In this document: one piece after another, positions 33,353 through 43,552 of the stretch
How positions within the stretch are numbered: position 1 is the first letter of the stretch
Layout: each line of letters begins with the position of its first letter
Assembly (NCBI GenBank): GCA_011799875.1
Contig: CM022302.1
Span: 324,976,683-325,040,682 of the forward strand
DNA from: Thinopyrum elongatum
Lineage: Eukaryota; Streptophyta; Magnoliopsida; Poales; Poaceae
Length of the DNA: 64,000 nt
Direction: 5' to 3'
Position numbers and translations under genes: made by a program
Notes under the pieces: model-generated
The model's database searches: none
What the model was told of the DNA's origin: nothing
The model's input: only the letters and a program-made list of their open reading frames with translations

Positions 33353-34498
33353 TGATGACCCACAAGTATAAGGGATCAATTGTAGCTCTTTTTGATAAGT
33401 AAGAGTGTCGAACCCAACGAGGAGCAGAAGGAAATGACAAGTGGTTTTCAGCAAGGTAATGTCTGCAAGTGCTGAAATTGTAAGTAGCAAAGTAGTTTGA
33501 TAGCAAGATAATTTGTAACGAGCAAGTAACGATAGTAGTAACAAAAGTGCAGAAAGGTAGCCCAATCCTTTTGAGGCAAAGGATAGGCCAAAACGGTCTC
33601 TTATAATAAGCAAAGCGTTCTTGAGGGTACACGGGAATTTCATCTAGTCACTTTCACCATGTTGATTCGATTTGTGTTTGCTACTTTGATAATTTGATAT
33701 GTGGGTGGACCGGTGCTTAGGTGTTATTCTTACTTGAACAAGCCTCCTACTTATGATTAACCCTCTCGCAAGCATCTGCAACTACGAGAAAAGTATTAAG
33801 AATAAATTATAACCATAGCATTAAACTTTTGGATCCAATCGGTCCCTTATGGAATAGCGCATAAACTGGGCTTTAAGCTTCTGTCACTCTCGCAACCCAT
33901 CATCTACTTACTACTCCATAATGCATTCCCTTAGGCCCAAATATGGTGAAGTGTCATGTAGTCGACGTTCACATGACACCACTAAGGGAATCACAACATA
34001 CATATTATCAAAATATCAAACACATATCAAGTTCACATGATTACTTGCAACATGATTTCTCCCGTGACCTCAAGAACAAAAGTAACTACTCACAAATGAT
34101 AATCATGCTCAAGATCAGAGGGGTATTAAATAGCATATTGGATCTGAACATATAATCTTCCACCAAATAAACCATATAGTAATCAACTACAAGATGTAAT
34201 CAACACTACTAGTCACCCACAAGCACCAATCTATAGTTCCGGTAACAAGATTGAACACAAGAGATGAACTAGGGTTTGAGATGAGATGGTGCTGTTGAGG
34301 ATGTTGATGGAGATTGCCCTCCCCATGATGGGAGAGTTGTTGGTGATGATGATGACGATGATTTCCCCCTCCGGGAGGGAAGTTCCCCTGTCGGAATCGG
34401 TCCGCCGGAGGGCAAAAGTGCTCCTGCCCATGTTCTGCCTCGAGACGGCGGCGCTCCATCTCGAAAGTCCTCTCCTTATTTTTTCTAGGTCAAAATGA

Positions 34499-34506
34499 CT
34501 TATATA
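34499..34506 (-). promoter_or_regulatory. TATA box in the 3' LTR of the Athila element
   Basis: TATATAAG on the minus strand, 30 bases downstream of the hairpin edge. The identical box is at 43174-43181 in the 5' LTR. Confidence 0.7.
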
Positions 34507-34535
34507 CCAGAAGATGGGCACCGGAGGTGGGCCTG

Positions 34536-34599
34536 GGTGAGCACAACTCACCAGGGCGCGCCTGGGCTCCCTAGCGCGCCCTGGTGGGTTGTGCCCACC
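34536..34599. promoter_or_regulatory. 64-bp GC-rich hairpin in the 3' LTR
   Basis: Arms 34536-34561 and 34574-34599 (26 bases each, two mismatches) around a 12-base loop; core ccagggcgcgc / gcgcgccctgg. It lies directly upstream of the LTR TATA box. Confidence 0.85.
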
Positions 34600-34872
34600 T
34601 GGTGGGGCCCCTCTGGTACTTATTTGCTCCAATATTCCTCAAATATTCCATAAAAAATCTCCGTAAAGTTTCAACTTGTTTGGAGTTGTGCAGAATAGGT
34701 GGCCTGATGTAGCTTTTCCATGTCCAGATTTCCAGCTGCCGGAATTCTCCCTCTTTGTGTGTACCTTGCATATTATGAGAGAAAAGGCATTAGAATTACT
34801 CCAAAAAGCACTATTATGCATAAAAACATCATAAATAACAGTAGGAAAACATGATGCAAAATGGACGTATCA

Positions 34873-34886
34873 ACTCCCCCAAGCTT
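34873..34886 (-). promoter_or_regulatory. polypurine tract of the Athila element
   Basis: The minus strand reads AAGCTTGGGGGAGT immediately before the 3' LTR start TGATACG. Confidence 0.8.
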
Positions 34887-36431
34887 AGACCTCACTTGTC
34901 CTCAAGCGAAAACCGAAATCAAAAAACATGTCCACATGCTTAGAGAGAGAGGTGTCGATAAAAACAAAATACGGACATAGAAGCATCATGTAGATTATTA
35001 TAACAGCAACAAATTTAAACATAAGACTTTTACCATAGAACTTTTATCATAGACTTCTCATGAATAAGTGGCAGTTCATCACACAATTGAAGTATAAAGC
35101 AGAAACTCTATTAGAAACCAATAAACTATGTTCTCAGTCAACTTTGCAACTACAATTCATCATCTTTTCAGGAAGGGTCACGTATCGGAGCCTTTAGGCA
35201 AGTCCACATACTCAACCATCATATAGTCTTCTATGATTGCTAACACTCACCGCATACACATGAGCAAAACGTTTCAGCCAGACACATAGAAAGATAGGGG
35301 CTTATAGTTTCGCCTCCCAACGTATTGACCTCAAGGGCGATGTCAACAATAATACCTTATGCCACCCATATTCAACTGGACATATGTGCCTAGATCTTTC
35401 CTCACCACATGATGCTTGCCAAAGGATAAAAATAAAAGGAAAAGAGAGAAGAACTTTGACTCTTTGGATAAAAGTAAAAGATAGGCCCTTCTGAGAGGGA
35501 AGCAGAGGTTGCCATGCGCTTATTTGTTTGTATGCTCAACCCCTTAGTGCAAAAGAAAGTCATGTTGTATTGCCCCCTGTGATGGCAACCTTTATTATGC
35601 AGTCTGTCGCTTTTATTCTTCACCATCACAAGTTTGTACAACGCTCAATTTTCCTTTACACTAAATGATCTCACACTTTTAGAAGCAATTTTTATTGCCT
35701 TATTGCACCTATGACAACTTACTTAAGGGATCTTGCTCAATCCCTAGGTAGGTATGGTGGACACTTGAAAATAAGATTTGGGTTTAAGGGTTTTGGATGC
35801 ACAAGTAGTATCTCTACTTAGTGCGAAATTTTTGGCTAACAAAGATAGGGGCAAGCACCACATGTTGAAGGATCTATGACAATATAACTTCTATGTGAAT
35901 ATGAACAAGCATAAATCATTACGTTGTCTTCCTTGTCCAACGTCAACAATTTTTGGCATATAATATTTTGATGGGGGTTCACAATCACAAAAGATTTCTA
36001 GGATAGTGTATTTATATGTGAATCTTCTCTTCCCTTATTAATTCTTTCATGAGTTGCATCATTGACCAATGCTATGTTTGTCAATCTCTAATAAAATTTT
36101 CTACTTATAATTTTCCTTATGTGGTGCCATCACCTACCATAAGATTAGCATATGATCTTTTTCTTTTATTTCCTTTCCCTTTTTTTATTGCAACATGAAA
36201 GTAAAGAAAGCAAAAACTCAAACTAAACTTTATTATATATCTTGCACACGATTACAAGGATAGACCATTAAGGAAGCTCTCGAAAAGAAAGGATCGAACT
36301 AAACTTTTATTCATCTAAAGCAAAAGATCAAACTAAAATAAGTAAAGGCAAAAAGATAGTGGGGATGATACGATACCGGGGCACCTCCCCCAAGCTTGGC
36401 GGAAGCCAAGGGGAGTGCCCATACCCGAAAC
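34887..36431. other. 3' non-coding region of the Athila element
   Basis: AT-rich, no domain. Ends next to the small ORF with a second polypurine-like cacctcccccaagcttgg at about 36381-36398, resembling the polypurine tract beside the LTR. Confidence 0.6.
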
Positions 36432-36854
36432 TCAATTTTCCTTTGGTGATGAAGAAGAAGGTGGTGGTGATGAAGTAGTGGGTTTGTCCTTCTTCCTTAG
36501 CTTACGCTTGAGGACGGAATTTTCCTCCTTTAGTTCACCGACCTCCTGCTCAAGCTCCAGCACCTTTTTGCAAAGATCTTGCTTATTTTCCTGCAAAAGA
36601 CGGAAAGGTATGAACTGAATCTTAGGCCTCTTTGGTTTGTTTGGGAGGCTTGACTTCTTGAATTCCACATGCATGTCCCCAGGTTGAGGTAATGGAGGTT
36701 CATCCTCATCTGAGCTCGTTTCCTCCTTCTCCCTAGGATAATAGTCTTCCTCTTCCTCCGAAGTCCAGCCATAATGCTCCACATCCCCATAAGACTTGGG
36801 GTTTACGATGAAATCAGCAACATAGCTCTCTCCCTCAGAATCTTGGGATGACAT
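36432..36854 (-). CDS. small acidic coiled-coil ORF behind integrase (Athila element)
   Basis: 140 codons from ATG 36852-36854 (MSSQDSEGESYVADFIV) to the stop at 36432-36434, without lesions. The first half is acidic (SEEEEDYY, EETSSDEDEPPLPQPG). The second half contains a Lys-rich segment and a clear leucine-zipper-like coiled coil (LLQENKQDLCKKVLELEQEV, ELKEENSVLKRKLRKKDK). No signal peptide or membrane helix, so it is not an envelope-like glycoprotein even though it occupies the position of the Athila third ORF. It may bind other proteins through the coiled coil. A hairpin plus TATA-like module lies just upstream. Being intact while gag-pol is broken could be chance, given its small size. 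Confidence 0.6.
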   Translation of the reverse strand: MSSQDSEGESYVADFIVNPKSYGDVEHYGWTSEEEEDYYPREKEETSSDEDEPPLPQPGDMHVEFKKSSLPNKPKRPKIQFIPFRLLQENKQDLCKKVLELEQEVGELKEENSVLKRKLRKKDKPTTSSPPPSSSSPKEN

Positions 36855-36935
36855 ATTTTTAGATCTATCAGGAAAACAGCAAGAAAAGAAAACAGAAGAT
36901 TTCTCCGCGATACGGTGGTCAACAGGTTCGGGGGG

Positions 36936-36944
36936 TATATAAAG
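36936..36944 (-). promoter_or_regulatory. TATA-like box before the small ORF
   Basis: CTTTATATA on the minus strand, 82 bases before the ATG at 36854 and 62 bases downstream of the hairpin 37006-37069. The plus-strand reading TATATAAAG is also TATA-like, so direction alone is not decisive. Confidence 0.45.
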
Positions 36945-37005
36945 ATTTTTTTTTATCTTGGGAAACAAGCAAACGGAAGAAAAACGGAGTCCGGAAGGTG
37001 TCCCA

Positions 37006-37069
37006 GGTGGGCACAACCCACCTGGGCGCGCTTGGCAAGCCAGGCGCGCCCTGGTGTCTTGTGCCCACC
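37006..37069. promoter_or_regulatory. 64-bp hairpin homologous to the LTR hairpin, upstream of the small ORF
   Basis: Arms 37006-37031 and 37044-37069 (26 bases, three mismatches), loop 12 bases. Arm text gtgggcacaacccacc-gggcgcgc is nearly that of the LTR hairpins, with identical arm and loop lengths. It lies between the integrase end and the small ORF. Confidence 0.8.
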
Positions 37070-37191
37070 AGGGTACGCTTCCTGGAAGTGTCTTATTTTC
37101 CTAATTTTCTAAATATTCCAAAACCGACAAAAAATATTTTTGCAGATTTTTTGGAGTCCGTTTACTTACCGTATCACGTACCTCCTTATTT

Positions 37192-38445
37192 TCACGATTC
37201 TGGAGTGTTCCGGAAGGACTCTTTTATGTGTTCTTCTGGTGTCAAAGTTTGGATAATATTACTTTCAACATTAATGGGCGTACCTGAGATATAATGTTTT
37301 ATTTGTTGCCCATTAACAACCTTCGGGTTAGTACCTTCGGCATTATTTATTTTGATAGCTCCAGACCGATAAACCTCCTCGATAACATAGGGTCCTTCCC
37401 ATTTGGAGAGGAGTTTTCCTACAAAGAATCTGAAATGAGAGTTGTACAAAAGAACATATTCTCCAACTTTGAACTCACGCTTTTGGATTCTTTTATCATG
37501 CCATCTTTTAACTTTTTCTTTAAATAATTTGGCATTTTCATAAGCTTGGGTTCTCCATTCATCTAGTGAGCTAATATCAAATAACCTCTTTTCACCGGCA
37601 AGTTTGAAATCATAGTTGAGTTCTTTGACTGCCCAATATGCTTTATGTTCTAACTCAAGAGGCAAATGACAAGCTTTTCCATAAACCATTTTATAAGGAG
37701 ACATACCCATAGGATTTTTATATGTTGTCCTATAAGCCCAAAGTGCATCATCTAATTTCTTAGACCAATTCTTCCGGGACCTATTGACAGTCTTTTGTAA
37801 AATTAATTTTATTTCTCTATTACTAAGTTCAACTTGACCACTAGACTGAGGATGATAGGGTGATGCAATTCTATGGTTAACATCATACTTGGCAAGCATT
37901 TTACGGAAAGCACCATGAATAAAGTGTGAACCACCATCAGTCATTAAATATCTAGGGACTCCAAACCTTGGGAAAATAACTTCCTTAAGCATTTTAATAG
38001 AGGTGTTGTGATCAGCACTACTGGTTGGAATAGCTTCTACCCATTTAGTAACATAATCAACAGCAACCAAAATATGTCTATACCCATTAGAGGAAGGAAA
38101 AGGTCCCATGTAATCAAATCCCTAAACATCAAATGGTTCAACAGCAATTGAATAATTCATAGGCATTTCTTGACGCTTACCGATATTACCTATTCTTTGA
38201 CATTCATCACAAGATAAGACAAACTTACGGGCATCCTTGAAGAGAGTAGGCCAATAAAATCCAGATTGCAATACCTTGTGAGCAGTTCTGTCTCCAGCAT
38301 GATGCCCTCCATAAGCTTTGGAGTGACATTTCCGTAGGATTTGTCCCTGTTCATGCTCAGGTACACGACATCTAATAATACCATCTACTCCTTCTTTATA
38401 AAGATGTGGGTCATCCCAAAAGTAATGTCTTAAGTCATAGAAGAA
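37192..38445 (-). pseudogene. integrase of the Athila element
   Basis: Same frame as RT. The zinc-binding part GGHHAGDRTAHKVLQ and CDECQRIG precedes the catalytic core with all three acidic residues: [25 protein letters not shown] and [12 protein letters not shown]. The C-terminal part [20 protein letters not shown] and [19 protein letters not shown] is complete to 37192. One TAG at 38122-38124 (EPFDV*GFDYMG) stands where Trp is expected, just before the first catalytic Asp, and another stop at 38446-38448 separates it from RNase H. Confidence 0.93.
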
Positions 38446-39105
38446 TTATTTCCTTTGTTGGTATGTAAAGCTAGGTGGTAAATATTTAGCAACAATGTAA
38501 TTAGCATAGTCAGCATACCAAGGAGTGTTATTAGAAACATTTATTGCAGCTAACTGCTCATCAGGAAAACTATCATCAATAGGTAGTGGGTCATCAAGCA
38601 CATTTTCAAGCCTAGACAAGTTATCAGCTACGGGGTTCTCAGCTCCTTTCATATCAGAGATATGTAAATCAAATTCTTGTAGCAAGAGAACCCATCGGAT
38701 AAGTCTAGGTTTAGCATCTTTCTTTTCCATAAGATATTTAATAGCAGCATGGTCGGTGTGAACGATAACTTTAGAGTCAACAATGTAAGATCTAAATTTG
38801 TCACAAGAAAACACCATTGCTAGGAATTCTTTTTCAGTAGTAGCATAATTTCGTTGTGCACTATCTAGAGTTTTACTAGCATAATGAATAACATTCAGTT
38901 TCTTATCAACTCTTTGTCCTAGAACAGCACCAACAACATAATCACTAGCATCACACATAATTTCAAAAGGCAAGTTCCAATCAGGTGGTTGAACAATAGG
39001 TGCAGAAATTAAGGCTTTCTTGAGTGTTTCGAAGGCTTCTAAACAATCATCATCAAAAACAAAAGGAGTATCCTTTTGTAAAAGATTTGTAAGAGGCCTA
39101 GAAAT
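38446..39105 (-). pseudogene. RNase H of the Athila element
   Basis: RT/RNase H connection and RNase H domain: [16 protein letters not shown] (first Asp), [12 protein letters not shown] (Glu), [12 protein letters not shown] (Asp) and [11 protein letters not shown] (last Asp), so all four catalytic acids are present. Bounded by stops at 39106-39108 (KDFS*ISRPL, Lys expected) and 38446-38448 (YQQRK*FFYD, Lys expected). Confidence 0.93.
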
Positions 39106-41934
39106 TTAAGAAAAGTCTTTGATAAATCTCCTACAGAAACCAGCATGACCTAGGAAACTACGAATACCTTTGATATCTTTAGGACATGGCATTTTCTCAA
39201 TTGCATCAACCTTAGCTTTGTCCACTTCAATACCTCTTTCAGAAATTTTATGTCCCAAAACAATACCTTCATTAACCATAAAGTGGCACTTCTCCCAATT
39301 CAAGACAAGATTTGTTTGCTCGCATCTCTGCAAAACTCGATCAAGATTGCTTAAACAATCATCAAAAGACTTCCCATAAACAGAGAAGTCATCCATGAAA
39401 ACGTCAACAATCTTTTCACAAAAGTCAGAGAATATAGCAGTCATGCATCTTTGAAAGGTAGCAGGTGCATTGCATAAACCAAAAGGCATACGTCTATAAG
39501 CATAAGTTCCAAAGGGACAAGTGAAAGTGGTCTTTTCTTGATCAGGTTGAGAAACAGCTATTTGTGAAAAACCAGAATATCCATCAAGGAAGCAAAAGTG
39601 TGTGTGCTTAGATAATCTTTCTAGCATTTGATCAATAAAAGGCAGAGGGTAATGATCTTTTCTAGTTGCTTTATTTAATTTTCTGAAATCAATTACCATT
39701 CTATAGCCTGTAACAATTCTTTGTGGAATAAGTTCATTCTTATCATTAGGAACAACAGTAATACCTCCTTTCTTAGGAACACAATGAACAGGACTTACCC
39801 ATCTACTATCAGCTATAGGATAGATTATACCTGCTTCCAGAAGTTTTAAGATTTCCGTTCTTACCACTTCCTTCATTTCCGGATTTAACCGACGTTGGTG
39901 ATCGACAACGGGTTTAGCATCAGGTTCCATATTAATCTTGTGCTGACATAGAGTGGGACTAATGCCCTTTAAATCATCAAGAGTATACCCAATAGCAGCT
40001 CGGTGCTTCCTTAGAATTTTCAATAATCTTTCTTCTTCATGTTCTGAAAGGTTAGCGCTAATAATAACAGGATATATCTTCTTTTCATCAAGATAAGCAT
40101 ATTTCAAAGTGTTTGGCAATTGTTTTAATTCAAACACAGGATCACCTTTAGGTGGAGGAGGACCTCCTAGAGTTTCAATAGGTAAATCGTGTTTAAGCAG
40201 AGGACGTTGTTCAAAGAAAACCTTATCTATTTCATTTCTCTCATGCATATGTAAATCATTTTCATGGTCTAGCAAATATTGTTCTAAAGGATCAGTAGGA
40301 TGCACGGCAATAGAAGCAAGACCAATTATTTCATCCTTACTAGGCAATTCTTTTTCATGAAGCTTTCTACTAAACTTGGAAAAATTAAACTCATGAGACT
40401 CATCACCAAAGCTAACACCGACAGTTTGTTTTTCACAATTTATTTTAGAATTAACGATGTTCAAGAAAGGTCTACCAAATATAATGGGACAAAAGTCATC
40501 TTGTGGGGAACCAAGAACAAGGAAATCAGTAGGGTATTTTATTTTCCCACACAAGACTTCAACATCTCTAACAATCCCAATTGGTGATATAGTGTCTCTA
40601 TTAGCAAGTTTAATAGTAACATCTATGTCTTCTATTTCTGCGGGTGCTATGTCATTCATAATTTCTTGATATAAGGAATAAGGAATAGCACTCACACTAG
40701 CACCTATTTCACATAGACCATGATAACAGTGATCTCCTATTTTAACTGAGACAACAGGCATGCCAACAACAGGTCTATGATTATCCTTTTTATCAGGTTT
40801 GGCAATTCTAGCAGCTTCTTCACAGAAGTAAATAACATGCCCATCTACGTTTTCTTCCAGGAGATCCTTAATCATAGCAACACTAGGTTCTACTTTAATT
40901 TGTTCATCAGGTTTAGGTGTTCTAATATAACTTTTGTTAACCACAGTTGAAACTTTAGCATGTTCCTTTATCCTAACAGGGAAAGGTGGTTTCTCAATAT
41001 AAGCAGTAGGAACAACTGGATCAACATTATAAATTATGGTTTCCTCTTTAATTGGTACCGGTTCTTTAACTTCTTCTTTAATAGGTGGGTGATATTTGAA
41101 CCACTTCTCCTTAGGGAGATCAACATGAGTAGTAAATGATTCACAAAAGGAGGCTACTATCTCAGAGTCAAGTCCATATTTAGTGCTAAACTTTTGAAAA
41201 GCATCGGTATTCATAAAAGATTTAACACAATCATACTTAAGCTTAATACCTGACTCTTTACCTTTGTCGAGTTCCCAATCTTCAGAGTTGCGTTTAATTC
41301 TTTCCAAAAGATCCCACCGGAATTCAATAGTCTTCTTCATAAAAGAACCAGTACAAGAAGTATCAAGCATGGATTGATCATCACGAGAAAGCCGAGCATA
41401 AAAGTTCTGGATAATAATTTCTCTTGAGAGCTCATGGTTGGGGCATGAATATAACATTGACTTAAGCCTCCCCAATGCTAGAGCAATACTTTCTCCTTCA
41501 TGAGGCCAAAAATTATATATATAATTCCGATCACGATGAACTAGATGCATAGGATAAAAATTTTGGTGGACCTCCAATTTCAATCGATTCCAATTCCAAG
41601 ATCCAATATCATCGCATAGCCTATACCATGCCAATGCTTTTCCCTTCAAAGATAAAGGGAAAACCTTTTTCATAACTTCATCTCTGGGTAAACCTGCAAG
41701 CTTAAACAATCCACAAATTTGTTCCACATATATCAAGTGCATATCAGGATGTTCGGTTCCATCTCCTGCATAAGGATTAGCTAGCAGTTGTTCTATCATA
41801 CCCGAAGGAATTTTATATTCAATATTTTCAGTAGGTGCAGTAGGTTGAGGGGTAGTTAATTGTGGTTCCGGTCGAGGTGAAGATACCCCGAACAAACCCC
41901 TCAAAGGATTGTTTTCCATAGTAACAAGTGACAA
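39106..41934 (-). pseudogene. Gag-protease-reverse transcriptase of the Athila element
   Basis: 942 codons without interruption; the functional start is probably the second ATG at 41919 (MENNPLRGLFG). Gag domain at residues about 70-220 (FPLSLKGKALAWYRL, FYARLSRDDQSMLDT). Protease at about 390-500: the active site reads LCEIGASVSAIP with Glu409, where the family has Asp, while FGRPFLN is normal. RT at about 700-880: DSRWVSPVHCVPKKGG, FLDGYSGF (Asp784), MPFGLCNAPATFQRCM, VFMDDFSVYG (Asp848/Asp849), then LGHKISERGIEVDKAKV. It ends at TAA 39106-39108. RT itself looks intact; protease is probably dead because of Glu409. Confidence 0.95.
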
Positions 41935-41996
41935 TAAATTTCAGCACACTATATAAATGTTTCCTTACCAAATTCCACTTACCAAAGGCGCTTCAC

Positions 41997-42014
41997 TCCC
42001 CAGCAACGGCGCCA
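41997..42014 (-). promoter_or_regulatory. primer binding site (tRNA-Asp) of the Athila element
   Basis: The minus strand reads TGGCGCCGTTGCTGGGGA, complementary to the tRNA-Asp 3' end with one mismatch, 11 bases inside the 5' LTR. Confidence 0.92.
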
Positions 42015-42025
42015 AAAAATAGCCT

Positions 42026-43547
42026 TGATGACCCACAAGTATAGGGGATCAATTGTAGCTCTTTTGATAAGTAAGAATGTCGAACCCAACGAGGAGCAGA
42101 AGGAAATGACAAGTGGTTTTCAGCAAGGTAATGTCTGCAAGTGCTGAAATTGTAAGTAGCAGAGTAGTTTGATAGCAAGATAATTTGTAACGAGCAAGTA
42201 ACGATAGTAGTAACAAAAGTGCAGCAAGGTATCCCAATCCTTTTGAGGTAAAGGACAGGCCAAAATGGTCTCTTATAATAAGCAAAGCGTTCTTGAGGGT
42301 ACACGGAAATTTCATCTAGTCACTTTCACCATGTTGATTCGATTTGTGTTCGCTACTTTGATAATTTGATATGTGGGTGGACCGGTGCTTAGGTGTTGTT
42401 ATTACTTGAACAAACCTCCTACTTATGATTAACCCTCTCGCAAGCATCCGCAACTACGAGAAAAGTATTAAGAATAAATTCTAACCATAGCATTAAACTT
42501 TTGGATCCAATCGGTCCCTTACGGAATAGCGCATAAATTGGGGTTTAAGCTTCTGTCACTCTCGCAACCCATCATCTACTTACTACTCCACAATGCATTC
42601 CCTTAGGCCCAAATATGGTGAAGTGTCATGTAGTCGAAATTCACATGACACCACTAAGGGAATCACAACATACATATTATCAAAATATCGAACACATATC
42701 AAGTTCACATGATTACTTGCAACATGATTTCTCCCGTGACCTCAAGAACAAAAGTAACTACTCACAAATGATAATCATGCTCAAGATCAAAGGGGTATTA
42801 AATAGCATATTGGATCTGAACATATAATCTTCCACCAAATAAACCATATAGTAATCAACTACAAGATGTAATCAACACTACTAGTCACCCACAAGCACCA
42901 ATCTATAGTTCCGGTAACAAGATTGAACACAAGAGATGAACTAGGGTTTGAGATGAGATGATGTTGTTGAAGATGTTGATGGAGATTGCCCTCCCCAAGA
43001 TGGGAGAGTTGTTGGTGATGATGATGATGACGATGATTTCCCCCTCCGAGAGGGAAGTTCCCCCGGCGTAATCGGTCCGCCGGAGGGCAAAAGTGCTCCT
43101 GCCCTAGTTCCGCCTCGAGATGGCGGCGCTCCGTCCCAAAAGTCCTCTCCTTATTTTTTCTAGGTCAAAATGACTTATATACCAGAAGATGGGCCCCGGA
43201 GGTGGGCCTGGGTGAGCACAACCCACCAGGGCGCGCCTGGGCTCCCTAGCGCGCCCAGGTGGGTTGTGCCCACCTGGTGGGCCCCCTCTGGTACTTATTT
43301 GCTCCAATATTCCTCAAATATTCCATAAAAAATCTTCGTAAAGTTTCAGCTTGTTTGGAGTTGTACAGAATAGGTGGCCTGACGTAGCTTTTCCATGTCC
43401 AGATTTCCAGCTGCCGGAATTCTCCCTCTTTGTGTGTACCTTGCATATTATGAGAGAAAAGGCATTAGAATTACTCCAAAAAGCACTATTATGCATAAAA
43501 ACATCATAAATAACAGTAGGAAAACATGATGCAAAATGGACGTATCA
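42026..43547 (-). repeat. 5' LTR of the Athila element
   Basis: 1,522 bp, nearly identical to 33353-34872. TATA box 43174-43181 (minus). Hairpin 43211-43274 (26-base arms, 12-base loop, two mismatches at partly different positions from the other LTR). Promoter of the gag-pol transcript. Confidence 0.96.
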
Positions 43548-43552
43548 GGGCC
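43548..43552. repeat. target site duplication gggcc (right) of the Athila element
   Basis: Partner of aggcc at 33348-33352, one mismatch. Confidence 0.8.

Larger units (their letters stand above)
33353..34872 (-). repeat. 3' LTR of the Athila element
   Basis: 1,520 bp, tgatgacccacaag...gacgtatca on the plus strand, partner of 42026-43547. Contains the hairpin 34536-34599 and the TATA box 34499-34506. Confidence 0.96.
33353..43547 (-). mobile_element. Athila-lineage Gypsy LTR retrotransposon
   Basis: A 10.2-kb element, minus strand, inserted inside the long ORF of the outer element. LTRs are 33353-34872 (3') and 42026-43547 (5') and very similar in length and sequence. It has a tRNA-Asp primer site, a polypurine tract and one gag-pol frame 37192-41934 that stays in phase over 4.7 kb with only three nonsense codons. 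An extra small ORF lies behind integrase, the place where Athila elements carry an envelope-like or accessory ORF. The 3' spacer 34887-36431 is non-coding. Confidence 0.96.
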
